From Auricularia sp. M13 (Eukaryota > Basidiomycota > Agaricomycetes > Auriculariales > Auriculariaceae): DNA of 64,000 nt. The stretch lies in NCBI GenBank assembly GCA_037042915.1, contig CM073198.1, positions 3,472,001-3,536,000 of the forward strand, written 5' to 3'. The first letter of the stretch is position 1. Each line of letters begins with the position of its first letter. A program made the position numbers and the translations under genes. This document shows positions 22,649 to 34,895 of the stretch, in pieces. Below the pieces are notes generated by a model. That model saw only the letters and a program-made list of their open reading frames with translations, was not told the origin of the DNA and did not search any database.

Positions 22649-25347
22649 AGTGCGGACCTCCCGACGTGTTACACGATGTTCTAGCGGCACGTGATCTTTC
22701 GAAATTGCCGATGTTGCTTTTCGCTGGTGAAGTTGTAGGAGCAGCACGCACGTCGGTATCAATATGTCCGAGCTCGATGACGGCCCTCCTGGATGCAGAC
22801 TGCGCATTGTTTGCTTGTCTCGGGCGGCGATGACGGAAGGCAATTTCTGGTTTCTGACTGGTGTGAGCAATATGCTGTTCTCCTGCTTAAGGAAGATTAG
22901 GTTGCAGGGGACGAGGTTGATTCCCCACACGCCTGCAATGCCTTAGCTTGCGAATATTCCTGGCGGGAGAGCAGAACAGAGGAATCGAAGCAGAATAATC
23001 CGAGATAGGCTGGACATGTCATCTCCAGCCATCAACTCATGTTGAAACGAGGCAGCTTTACTCAGTGGCAGAAACGCAGCGGTAAAGGCACCTTAACATG
23101 CCAAAATTGCAGCACACACAAGTCAGCAAGAAGATTATACCTTAGATCGAGATCCTTGCGCTCGTGATGCTGCGTCAAGGGCAGGTGCCAGGGCCGTGAG
23201 GGCTCGCACCAGTATTGGTGATAACAGAGCGCCATGCAAGCTGCACGATAGGCCCGGAGTAAGCAATTGAAAGGGGTGCCAGCATTGCTCGCGCAATGTC
23301 TTCGGCTCGCAAAGCAGCCGGCACCGGGAGGAGATATATGCAGCCCTCTCCAGCACGAACCCAGCAATGTTTACTCCTTACCGTGGTCGCGACAACCGCG
23401 CAAGTGTTAGCCGCCAGGAGACATGACTCTCAGCCAGTCCGTTCAGTGCCTCAGAGCTGGACTGATCGATCACTGCGTGGCTTAGGCCTGCTGAGTGAGG
23501 AAGAGAGCGCGCGAAGGGAAGCTACGGCTGCTGATCTCAGATCGCTGTCTACGGTTTGTTCACCTCCGCATCAGCGTGCTGTATTGGCTGAAGGTCAGTT
23601 GGCTTGGTGCGGGGAACCCCATCCTCTGCCAACGTCAGGGAGGCCTAGAGCTAAATCGGGGTAAATTAGCTAGCCCCTCGGGCACCGTGCTCTTGAATTA
23701 CGAGCAGACAGAGCTGGACATCAACCAGCGCACAATCAAGCTCTCTTCCCCTCTGCGTCCGACTCCCGCCGAGGGTGGTGGCTCGTGATGTCAAATGTCC
23801 GCGGCTCCCTGCCTTTCGCGGGTTGATCACGATAACCGTCAGTAGCAGGCGTCTCTGCACGTATTGGTGGCATCCAAGCTGAGAGGCGGGAAGATCTATC
23901 CGGCGAAAAGGAGGAGCAGTCGCAACAGTGCGCCGAGGCCGCGGCACAGCAGCGTTTCGTTCGGTCCCTATAGTCTCAGAGAGGAACTTCGTCAGACGAC
24001 ACATACAGCAGCCGCGGCACGCGGGAAGGCAAAGGACTGCGCTTCCGGCGAGTGTTGGCCGCAGGCGACTGGTATCCAGTCGGCGAAGCGCACACTGGCA
24101 GGAGAACTCCAGGCAGGCTGGTGCGCGGCGCGCGAGAAGGGGCCCTCCCTCGATCTAGCGGCCCCGGAGAACAATCCTGTCACGTAGCGTAGGAAAAGAC
24201 GTCCGAATTTGGCCACGGACGCTGCAGCACAGGGTCTTCTTCGCGCAGAGCGGAGCAGTGGGCGCGCGATCCCCCGCTCACTATGGAAATTGCCGGCGTG
24301 TCTTGCTTTTGTTCCGCGCGAGTTCCGCTACGACGAATGATGTGGAGTTGTTGACCATAAACACGAACGCTGCATAGAGGAACAGACAAAAGGTGATACC
24401 CAACAGGAGGCCGAGCCGAGGCCTTGTGGTCTGCTCACTTCATGGTGTTAGGTTGGTCTCTGCCTGCGAGTAAACATAGAGCCTGCCGGAGCACTGTGCG
24501 GCGAAGAGCGAGATCTACGTATGCACTCAGAATGTCCACCGGCTATACCAGAATAAGGAATTCATGAAAGCAGGCCACCATGTTCGACGGGTCCCGGTGA
24601 GATTGCTGCGTCTGGCCCGTGTGACCATTCGACTTGAAGCCTATCATGGTACGAGTCGGACAACACAGGCACGATGTTTCCCTATTACGACACTGGCCAC
24701 TACAGCACGAACGCCGGTCGTCGACGGGAAATGAAAGCCGAGGGCTTGAGTTCATCATAGGTGCCGGCGCGCTTCTTCTCATCAAGAGCATCCGAGGGAT
24801 ACAGCGACGCAGCAGGGTCGCGGCCATGCCCACAGTACGGACAATTGCGGGATATTGCAAGAATAGATGAGCTTTTGGACATTGCAACAATCCCGCAGAA
24901 AGATCGGCCAAGGCAAAATCGTGTTGTCTGCGCACTCCACTCAGACAGTGGTGTTTATCCAAAGCAACGCCACTTGCACAGAATGTCATAGCATGACCAG
25001 CAGCGCCATATTTCTCCAGTGTGCCGTCTGAGGGGGCCCAAACAAGCGTCTAGATTGGCAGGATGCACAATGAGGCATTTAGCAAGTCGACGATAGTGAA
25101 ATCAGCGAAATACTGTGGGCAGCAGGGCAGGGACCGATCCAGTCGAGCGATGAATAGGATTGACCAGGCCTGTCAATGGGATACATAATCTAGGTCCAAT
25201 CGGCCGCTGACCGCGGGCGGTCGGGCAGCCCGGGACAGGCGGGGTCGGGGCGCGCACGCTGCGCGACTTGCGCTGCACATCGAAGCACGACAAGGTCGAA
25301 GTCCTGACCCTAGCGCATCGAAGAATGGCTTGTTCGTACCCCGCAAT
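22649..25347. other. Gene-poor stretch
   Basis: About 2.7 kb in which short ORFs on both strands show no family motif, no hydrophobic core and no plausible spliced continuation. I saw no transposase or reverse-transcriptase motif, poly(A) tail or long repeat. It may be degraded repeats or a long 3' region of TPR gene B. Confidence 0.45.
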
Positions 25348-25830
25348 CTAGGACGACGAACCCGGTTTTGTCGCGTTATCACCTGGTGCAACTGAATGGC
25401 TGTCTTCGCTTCCCTGTGCGAGCGACTGCTCAGCCGGCGAGAGGGACCAGAACGCTCGTCGTTGACGGTCCATCCAGCGGCGTGGCTACAGACGCGTAAA
25501 CAGTTGGTTCGGATATAACAGACTACAAAGTATGGCTTACCGGGCTGAACACATGCTCGTGGTCGCCGAAATCCACGAAGAACACGCAGTAGAATATTAC
25601 CGCTGCAGATTACCACGTGAATAAATTCACACGCTGACAAGCTGGGTGTACGCACAAGGAATGATGATCCAGTTGGCTGCGCGCGAGTACTTGGCCGCGC
25701 GCGGTGTTGGGTACATGGACGCCGGCTCGTTTTGGAACATGCGCCGGTTGAAGGCCGCGCGCGGGTCGAGCTCGCGCGGGTTGGTCGGATCCGCGCTAGG
25801 CGTCAGACGGCGCGGCGCGTCGTTCGGCAT
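25348..25830 (-). CDS. Small single-pass membrane protein, unknown function
   Basis: Three exons (25656-25830, 25541-25602, 25348-25485) join in frame to 124 residues; each intron is 53-55 bp with clean GT..AG. The N terminus is hydrophilic (NPRELDPRAAFNRRMFQNEP, then MYPTPRAAKYSRAANW). One membrane segment follows, IIIPSVIFYCVFFV, then DFGDHEHVFSP, a basic stretch PPRRWMDRQRRAFW and a polar tail. The frame continuity through two introns supports a real gene. The small size with one membrane span recalls accessory subunits of mitochondrial inner-membrane proteins, but I do not recognise it. No single unspliced ORF covers it. Confidence 0.6.
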
Positions 25831-26621
25831 TTTTGTTGGTCGACGTGCAAAGCAGCGAGCGAGTCCGTTCGGAAAACGCCGACGTTGCGTTCTACCTTGT
25901 CCTCATCGCCATGTCGGTTGCTCAACGTTCCCGAACAAGGGAATCTCTTCCTATCTTACTCTCAGCGCGGACGACAAATATTTCTTTCTTGTCTTATCCA
26001 GCGCGTCCAAGGATGCGCTAAGGCTCTTGAGTGCCGTTGTGCGTTCGCGCTAGTTCTACTGATTTATTCCTACTATGGAATATAGGCCGACATATAGGAG
26101 CGCTCATGTGCACAAGCCGTCAAGTTGTGTCTTGGATAGCGATGTCAGAGGCCCTAGAGGGACCCTTGAATGTGCGCCCCGACGTGTTAGCTGCCGCCCA
26201 AGCCGTGGTGTCAGAAACAGTGCAAACTTCCACGATGTCGATGTCAACTCGTTGTGTTCGCAGAGTCCAGAGCCTTCGGAAGCTCAGTTGAAATGCCTAA
26301 TAGACTGTTCACCGACGCAACTGGGCTGAGAAGGGGCCCGAGCCGAGCTCCAGGTCCTTGTTCTGACGCGTCGCTAATGAGAACAAGACGAGTTCCCTAG
26401 TCCTAGATGTTTTTCGCAGTCGAACAAGTGAATTTTGGGCTCGAGGAGGGTTCAATTTGAAATTGGGACTCGGCCTGTCGGAAATTGCCCCGGACAAACA
26501 CAGCGTCGCGCCTGCATCCGACGTTTAGCAGGTCGAGGCGTTTGCACAAGAGGCCAGCGCGCACGCCCATCCGCTCACGACTTACGACCACCCGAGTGCG
26601 CGCGCGAGCTCGAGCGCCAGA
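25831..26621. other. Intergenic, divergent promoters
   Basis: This lies between the small membrane-protein gene (-) and the kelch gene (+). I see nothing coding in it. A 5' non-coding exon of the kelch gene is possible but not visible. Confidence 0.5.
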
Positions 26622-29600
26622 ATGCATTCTGTATCAGACCTGACCACCTTCGCCCGCAAGACCTTGGGCGATGTCCCGCCGCGTCTCGTCGTACGCCCGC
26701 TCGCCTCGGACTGGGCATCTGACAGTCAATTCTGACGGGCTCTGCAGGGTGCGTCCACCGCTGTGGTCGGCGACAAGATGTATCTCTTCGTGCGTGCTGC
26801 GTAGTCTGCGGCGTGCGGTGTATCTGATGCGAACCGTGCGCAGGGTGGAAGGCTGGTCACCGAGCGCAGAATGGTCTCGGACATGTACGTGTTCGACCTC
26901 AAGACCTACATATGGGCCAAGGTCGACAACGCCGACGACCCCAACCTGCCTGGCCCGCGATACTTTCATTCTATGGATCTCTGTGCGTTTTGTGCGTCCG
27001 CGCGACCTGCAGTGTCTTATCATTATACCAGGGAACAACCATCTTGTCATATTCGGAGGCATGGGTTACAAGGCCGGCGCCCTTTCCGTCGACGACTACT
27101 GTGTGCTCGACGACGTTCGCTACTATGATATCGCCCGCACCCGCTGGCTTCCTGCGACACCAACCTCAGACGCTTCCATCCCGTTCATCCCTCGCGCACG
27201 CTACGCCCACCTTTCCTCAGTTTCTGGATCACGACTCTTTATCATTGGCGGTCAGGACCTCAGCAATGTCTGGCTCGACGATATCCATGTTTTCGACTTG
27301 ACAATCCAGCAATGGGTCCACCGCCGCGCCTACCCAAGACATTGCGGTACCTACCGCAGCGTTGCCGTCTCCTCCCCCTGGAGAGTGCGCCAACCCCAGA
27401 CCGAGCAGGGTATCCATCTGCCTGGACAGGCTGGCACGCGATTCAGGGACCCGAACGCGCCTGTGTCACAGGACCAGCCGCAATGTACCTCCCCGGAGCA
27501 GCTCAACCACCTCTCTTACTCTGCTGCACCCACGCCCGAGTTCCCGAGCGAAGTTCTGTTGTACAGCAATTACAATGTAAGTGGCACTTGCGAAGCGTTC
27601 GTGGAGCATCTTCCCCTGATGACTTCCTTAGTTCACAGATGTCAAGCGCGAGCTTGAGATCTTCACGCCCATACCCGACGAAGATGAATTCGCCATTAAC
27701 GACCGCTCCGCCTCCATGGGCGGAAACGCTCTCCCGCCCGGCCTGCGCTTCCCCACTGGTGCTGTGCTTGGCAACCACCTCATCCTCGCAGGGACCTACC
27801 TTGCTTCCTCCTACCAGTCCTTTTCTATCTGGGCACTTGACCTGACCACCATGGCCTGGTCGCGTATCGATCCAGGCTCGACGCTTGCCACGGGCTCTTG
27901 GTGCCGCGCTCTCCTATGGCAAAATTCCAACAAGTTCCTCATCTTTGGCAACCGCAACGGCTCGCTCGTCGACGACTACAACCGCCGACTCTTGACGTGG
28001 GACCATGTCGCCTACATCGACCTCGAAGCTTTTGGCATTTACCAGGCGCCGCAGCTTGTGCTCGAAATCCCTGCGCAGGAGCTCGGCCTCGCGGCGTTCG
28101 AAGAGCGCGTCTTCGCAGACTTCGAGATTGTGTGCGACGACGAGCGGCGGATACCGTGCTCGCGGAAGGTGCTCGAAGAGCGCTGGCCGTGGTTCCGCGA
28201 GCAACGGAGGCTATACCTCCAAGCCGCAACCGAAGCTGTGAAGATCGTCTCTGCACCCAGCGCCAGCATCCCGTTGCCGGAAGCAGCAGCGGGCCCGCCG
28301 GACGCGGAGGCGCGCCCGGACCCGCGTTTGACGCCGCGCATGCTGCGTATGGCTGAGCCGTACCCAATCGTGCTGGCTTTCGTGCAGTATTTCTACACAC
28401 AGGCCTTGATCACGCCGCTGCAACATGCTCCGGCGGTCCTGAGCGCCCTGCTGGTCTTATCGAGTACGTACGAGCTGCCGCATCTGCAGAGTCTGGTGGT
28501 CCACGCGATGCACCGCGCCCTGTCGGCCGCGACGTCCGTCGGCGTGTACGAAGTCGCGACCCTGTGCAACTGCCAGAGCCTCCAAATTCGCGCACTCAAG
28601 GTCGTCATGGTGAGTGACCGCCCACCCCACTTTTCGTTCCTCGGCGTCGAAGGGATTCTGCCGTCCCGTGTTTGGACCTGTGCTGACTTGGGGAACGCTT
28701 GCAGTCTTCGAGCAGACGACCCGGCGGCCGCTCGCGGCAGGACCGCAGCGACCCTTCGGGGCGCGGCTCGAGTCGTCTGCAGGACAGCAACGGGTCTGCG
28801 CGCCCGCGCGGTATGTCCGAGAGCGTACGGCCGCTCGGCGGAGGGAGCAGCTTGGGACAGTCTGCGCGTGTGGTGAACGGAGGTTAGAGCAATTGCCTTT
28901 TCTTCCCCTTCCCCCAAACAATACATTGTTAAGCTATTTTATACTGAGACGGCGTTTTCGGGTTGGAATTTTGTAGGCGCGAACGGGACGTACCGGGCGA
29001 CCACCACCCCGCCGGCGCCATCGGAGCCCAGGGGGCGTTCGCATTCGTCGCCGCAGTTCGTGTACGCCGCGACGCGCTCGGCGGCCGCGTCGCTTCGCGC
29101 CAGCCCTGCCTGTGAGTTGTTCTGCACTCTTTGATGACGTTTGAGTCGCCTTGTTTATGCGGAGGCCCGTTAGCACCGCCGCCGTTGCGCCAGGTCGATC
29201 TTCCGCCGTCCCCAGGGTCGGCCGGGGGACGGGCAGCGCTGCTCTCGCGGCCTGTCTCCCGGAAGTCAAGTCGTCCGACGGCGCCTATGGTGGAACACGC
29301 GCTGCCGAGCGTACCCGAAGGCAGCGACCTTCCGATGCCGCCAGCTCGAGAAACATCGACCCCGCGGCCTGAGCTCGCCATCGACATGCCGCCGCACAGG
29401 GAGCCGATTCGTGCGAGCCATCCGTATGCGCACAGCGGCAGCGGGAGCGAGCCCGCGTCGGCCGTATCGTCGCCGCTTTCCTCGCCTCAGAATGAGTACG
29501 AGGACTTGTTCTACAACGGCCCACCCGAGCTGCCGCCCGCTGTGAAGAGCACGCCGTTCCACCTGCCCTTCCGCGCGTCATCGGGGCAAAGTGTCCTTTC

Positions 29601-30254
29601 TATCTCAACGCCCGCGCGTTCGTCGTCAGCGCATCAGCGGACTGACAGCCACGCGCGCTCGGACTCGACGGGCCCGCCCAGTCGACCTGTGACAGGCTCG
29701 TCGACAATATCGAGCGACGCGAGCCTGAGCCCGGGAACTGTGTCGACCGCGAGCAGCCTCGAGTCGATGGTGGACGAGGTCGTCACGCCAGACGACTCGC
29801 CACGACACGAGTACCCGTCCATGAACTTTGGTGCCCTCGGCTCGTCGTCGCCTTCAGGCTCGAGCACGCCCACGCTCGTCCGCGCCAGCTTCGAGTCCGG
29901 CCAGACAGACGTCACCATGAAGGGCGATGTCAGTCTGAACGCTCTGCAGCTGCGCGACGAGACAAATAGCGGCGGCGGAGGTGCCAGCAGCAAGCCGCTC
30001 AGCCGGTTTGTCTCGTTGTCCAAGTCAGATGGCGCCACCAAGAGCAGGAAGCTGGATAAGAAGGTGAGCCTGTTCACGGCTCCCTTCAGCGGCCATCCGA
30101 CCCTCCTGTGATAACTCAGCCACACGAGGAGAAGCGGGCGGAAAAGAACCGGCTGGAGCGCATCCTGGCAGAGGCTAAGTCGCAAGCCAACGCTCTCGGG
30201 CTCACGTCTTCAGGCCCGCATGTCGAGCACCGTCATCCCTTTTCCGCCGGCTGA
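26622..30254 (+). CDS. Kelch-repeat and BTB protein, MDS3/PMD1/RAL2-like
   Basis: Nine exons give 1,036 residues (introns 26691-26747, 26790-26843, 26983-27031, 27577-27631, 28610-28704, 28883-28976, 29112-29173, 30064-30119). The N-terminal half has kelch blades: VGDKMYLFGGR, MYVFDLKTYIWAKVDN, HLVIFGGMGYK, RLFIIGGQ and DIHVFDLTIQQWV. A BTB-like segment follows (DFEIVCDDERRIPCSRKVLEERWPWF, YPIVLAFVQYFYTQ). The second half is Ser/Pro-rich and probably disordered, ending with a charged helix EEKRAEKNRLERILAEAK. This order matches fungal MDS3/PMD1 and fission-yeast RAL2, which act in pH, sporulation and Ras-linked signalling. The assignment is by domain order. ATG 26622 begins MHSVSDL; an earlier exon is possible. 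Confidence 0.82.
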
Positions 30255-30904
30255 GCTTCGTCTCGTGGCTTGCAGTGTGGCTAATTATTTCATTTCCGTG
30301 TACCGCGGTTGTAGGAGCTTTCTTTGCCCTTTCTTTGTTCCCCCCTCCTTTGCTGAGCCTCCGTTCTGCCCTATCCTCACTTCGCCCCCCGGTCGGTTGT
30401 CTGTGCTGTTATCTTTGGATGTCTCCTATCACGAGCTGGAATGAAATGATTTGTAGCCTCACTGTCAGCGCAATGCGGGAAAACGGCGTGAACCAGTTGT
30501 CCTTGCCTCGTACAGAAATAAACGCGACAATCGAGTGATCGGGAGGCACACAAACAATGTGCAAAAGAAACGCGCGCGGATGAAATCAAAGACAATGACA
30601 TTCGATTGCTTAGTGAAGCTCATTCGTTGAAAACAGACTGTGTGGAGCAGGAAGCCAGTATGGAATGGGGCGGGAAGTTCAAGTCTTCTGTCAGAGTAGC
30701 ATCTACGAGGACAAATTTCCGTGAGCAAGGCGCATCTCTTCGATGGCGAGACATTCGGGGAGCAATAAGTCATTGCGACGTAAATAGTGGCGGGAAACTG
30801 GCGGGACGGTAGCATATCAGCAAACGCGTAAAAGCACAGTGGGTACAACAATCCGCTCGTACCTGACGGTAGCGGGGAACCCCAACATCACAATGCTCTC
30901 GTGG
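30255..30904. other. Intergenic, convergent 3' ends
   Basis: The kelch gene (+) and the CHFR-like gene (-) converge here. No coding exon or repeat is supported. Confidence 0.55.
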
Positions 30905-33177
30905 TCAAATGGTCACCTGTAGGGGGTGGGGAGCGGCCGCAGCCAACAACTGGCCGTTATCCGACGACTGAGGGCGCGCCACGAGCCTGCCCTCGTTGTT
31001 TCCCTCCGCCGTGCTCTGATGAGCAGCGCCATCAGCACCCGAACTAGATCCTGCTGGTGCCCCGTGCGCTCCTGCTCCTCCCACAACCTCGGGACGGTCC
31101 GCTGGCTGTGCTGCAGTGGTCGCACCAGCGCTGACGGCGGGCGCAATGGACGGGTCGTACGGATTCGCCACCTCCGGTTGGGCCGTCGTGTTTGGGTCGC
31201 CCAACGCGATGATGTGATTAACTGCTCAGAAACAGGGCGGGAGCGCAAGTAGAGGGGAAGATTAATCAGTCGCCAGCCAGGTACGGTCAGGGGCCAACGC
31301 GAGCGCACATTCTTTGGCATGTTCTAAAAGAACCAGCACGGACGATAGGCAAGCACGCAGGCGTGTACGACATCCCTCCAGTCAGCAAAACAGCACGGGC
31401 ACATCCGGTGTGGGGAACAACAAACTGACCAAGGTTGCTTTGCATTTCGCAGTGCGGGCCGTTCCCGCAATCAGGCCGGGCCGTTATGTGCGCGTCGAGC
31501 TGCACCTTCCTCCTCTCCATGATCCACCACAGCATGAGGGAAGATATGAAGATCTCTCCAGCGCAGTCTCTGCACACTTTACGGCGAGGAGCCGTGGGAT
31601 CGGGGTTTGGGACACCGGGACCATGCATATCGTTGAATACGCCCGAGGCGACCATGACGGCGAATCCTTGAGGCAACTTGGAATAGTACTCTATCATCTG
31701 TAGGTAGTTGATACCAATAGTCACGACACTTTCTTTAAGCAGCGCAGAGGATCTTACCTCAGAGTAAATGGCCTGAGGCGTTATCTGTCGATCACGCAGG
31801 TACTCGATGAGGAGGTCGGCCTCGTAGGAGTTGTTCTCAAAGACATCATAGAGCTCAGGTGCCTGCGAATTTCGTGAGCAATGGTCGGATAATATGCCAC
31901 AATAAATCGAGATACCTGAATTAGATCAGATAGATCGGCAAAGCCCTGTGGGTGTTGTGCAGCCAGATTGACTGCGCAACATCTCCCTTGAACGCCGATT
32001 CCACAGAAGGATGCACTGCAGAAGTCGCATCGGGATGAGGTGGGTGCCTCAATCGCATGAAGCAGATCGCTGTTTCCGTGAATACATGCATCGTCGGTAA
32101 AAAGCGGTGGCGCGTCAGATGCTCACCAGTTGCCGCAATATGCGTGTCCTACAGGCACGCCGTCGTCCAAGGATATCGCATTATCTGGGTCGGCCACAGG
32201 GTCGGGTATTGGGACTCGGCAACGCCAGCCATATTGGTTATTCGCTGCACAATGGTGGCATGGACGCGCATACGATCCCGAACGTGAGACATTGGGTTCC
32301 GGCGACGGCTGCTTGGGGCTGGGAAGCTTGAGGCGCGTCAAAAAGCGCGTAATTCAGTGCAAGGGTGGATAGCTTACGCGGATGTTGCTTCCAGCTCGAT
32401 AAACCTCGTCAGCCTGAGCCTTCTCGCTTTCCGTTCGAGCTCTGTTAGGCGCGTGTTTGACCAAAATCTCAATGATCTTCTGCAAAGGACGAGCTGGAGT
32501 GACCGAGGTGGAGACTGTGCGGCACGCGGGGCAGTTGCTCCCGCCGTTCTGCACCGACGTCAGAACCAGTTCGGCAACGCGCGGAGCGCGAGGCGTGGCG
32601 TGCGCACCTGAATCCAGAGGGTGAAGCAGCTGCAGAAGGGCATGAGCCACAATATTTGACGCGAAATTGAAAATGGATCGACTTGCCTTCCGCAAAACGT
32701 GTGCTGACACGGTGCTACAAGAACGGGCTGGCACAATGGTAAGCCGCCACCGCGCGCGCCAGGCCGTACACGCACGTTGTAGCATATCTCGGTGCAGCAT
32801 CCACAGTTGAGCTCGAGCGCCAGCTCGTCCTCGAGGGACAGCTTTCCATCGGCCGGCGTGGGTTCCGCGTGGTCGGTGCAGTCATCAGCTCCAGTGGTGG
32901 CGGCGGCCCCGCTCGTCGCCATTGTGACCTGGTCGTCCGTCACGACGGGCACAGGGCCAGCGTCGTCGTTGCAGGTGCAGTACTCGTCGCAGTCTTCGCC
33001 GTCCGAGTCAGCAGACTCGCGCAGGCGCTTGCGGCGCTCCTCTGGACCAGATTCGAAGCTGGTAGACGCCGCACGCTTCAGCGTCGCCGCTGCAGACGGT
33101 CCTGGCTCGTCGATATCCATGGAGCTCGGGATGAAGTCTATCTCGGGCGGGTCAGAGCTGAGTAGCGTGCGCGACAT
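30905..33177 (-). CDS. RING-type E3 ubiquitin ligase, CHFR-like
   Basis: The N-terminal region is acidic and disordered. A RING finger follows: CGCCTEICYNPV, APCQHTFCGSC, LWIQNGGSNCPACR. Downstream is a cysteine-rich part: RPCHHCAANNQYGWRC, YCGNCDLLHAIEAP, CDFCSASFCGIG, then VCRDCAGEIFI. Near the end, RPDCGNGPHC followed by EHAKEFNH matches the CHFR C-terminal zinc-finger pattern (C-x5-C, then H-x5-H). RING plus this region defines CHFR-type checkpoint ligases; the FHA domain of animal CHFR is absent. About eight introns; the one after the RING histidine loop starts with GC (gcaagt). The tail is Ala/Gly/Pro-rich. Substrates are unknown. Confidence 0.82.
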
Positions 33178-34895
33178 CGTGTCAGGCTGGAGTGCGCCGG
33201 TGTGGAACGCGAGCAGAAGACCTCAGCCGCGGCTTCATCCGGAGTCCGCTCCCCGACTGCACAACAGCTTGGTCCTCATTCTGCGATCGGCCGGTCTCAA
33301 CGCGTAATTCGTGAACGGTAGTGACGAAGTTGCCAATCTCAATGTGCTATCGACTTTATTTTGTGCAGAGCATGGACTGGGCCAGCCGAGACACGCAGGT
33401 ACCACTTCGGATCGATGCAGCGCCGTTCATTTCCCACGCTTCCGACGTGCGTGGCGTTCCTGCATCGTTCAACACATCACTATATCGATGGAGGATAGAG
33501 TGCGCGTTTCTTACCATCACTGTAGCTTGCACAACAGGCTCAGCTCCAGCTCCGAGGCCATATCTTCTGCAATGCAGCGTCCCTGAGCCATTGGCACAAT
33601 GCCCAGGCAACGCGAATCAATCGTCTCGCTTTCTGGCCGGCGTACACTCCACTAAAACTTCTGGCAACCAGGAAAGGACCAGGGTGTCCATGATGCTCAA
33701 CAAGTGTCATGACAAGAGGACCCTTCGGGCCATCCTCCCTTACGCCCAATTTTGCTCCCGTTCAGCACTCCCGCTAACAAACAAACTCAAAGAATTCGCG
33801 GGTGCAGGCCCCAAGGGCGCTCGCGCGCTCCGGCAAACATCCACAGGCAGGGAGTATGTATCTTGTACGTTTCTGACGTTGTGTGCGATGCCGATCGCAG
33901 GTCTCGGGCTCCGCTGCCGTTGAGCGAAGATGACAAGCCCGGCGCTGGTTTGCTTCTCGCTCCGCGCCCCGGCAACCTCACCCGCGGTGACGCTGTGTCC
34001 CGGAGGTCGGTGGCACCAGTGCGGATATCCGTACAGAGCTAGGCTGCCTAGATAGCTGCGTTCCATCCAAGCACGCGGGCATGGAAGGCGGTTTGAATGC
34101 ACGCCCCATCGTCCCGCTCTGATGTCTGCAAAAGCCACAGCATTCAATCACGAGAATCTCTTCTGGATCCTTGATGAGGATAGCCATCCAATTGCGCTGT
34201 GACGCAGGCCATGACCAACCTTTTAGTGTAGGCACACCAGGCTTCCGGCGAGTCGCAGTGATTCCATGTTCGCGCTTGACCGAGATAACTTAGCCACAGC
34301 ATACAGCCGGCGTAAGAGTCGCACATGTAGGCAGGGTCGGGTACTGCTACAGCCTAAACAACGCGACGCGGCGCGCAAATGCAATTGAGGGCCACGCGGC
34401 AAGCGGCCGTTACAAATACACGCGAACAAGAAAACAGAAAACCATGAACAATGACACACAGGTGAGCGGCAAGGGGGGTGAGCGGGCGAGTACACAGAGG
34501 GGGGGGGGGAGTTCTAAGTCCGCAAGGGAGAGAGAGATAGGGGAAGGTAAAGAAATATAGATGAGGGCAGTGAGATCCAACAGGGCGGACTGACACATTC
34601 AGCAGGCAGCACGACAACGAGCGGGAAACGAGACGACACCAGAGAGATTCCGGAAAGCGAGCACAAAGCGAGGACACAAGAAGAGAGGTGGTGGTGAAGG
34701 GGAGAGGAGAATAAGGATCCTATGCGACAGGCAGCAAGCAAGTTGGTGTGTGTGTGCAAAAAGAAAAGTTGCGGGGTCCGAGTCGATGCGTGTGTCGATG
34801 TTTATACAATTGGAAGGGACGACGACGAGGGGTTGACGATGTTGATGGGAGGTGGGGGTGCGAGTCCCGCAGCGAGACAGGCGCGGTTGAGGCGG
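33178..34895. other. Intergenic
   Basis: Upstream region of the CHFR-like gene and downstream region of the Zn2Cys6 gene (both on the minus strand). A purine-rich stretch with an 11-G run lies near 34499-34509. Short ORFs here show no motif. Confidence 0.5.

Noticed and set aside
22649-25347. Possible degraded transposon in the gene-poor stretch
   Set aside because: No reverse transcriptase, transposase, terminal repeat or poly(A) was recognisable, so no claim is made.
34499-34509. Run of 11 G as a possible quadruplex or telomere-like element
   Set aside because: A single mononucleotide run without repeated G blocks; only a low-complexity tract.
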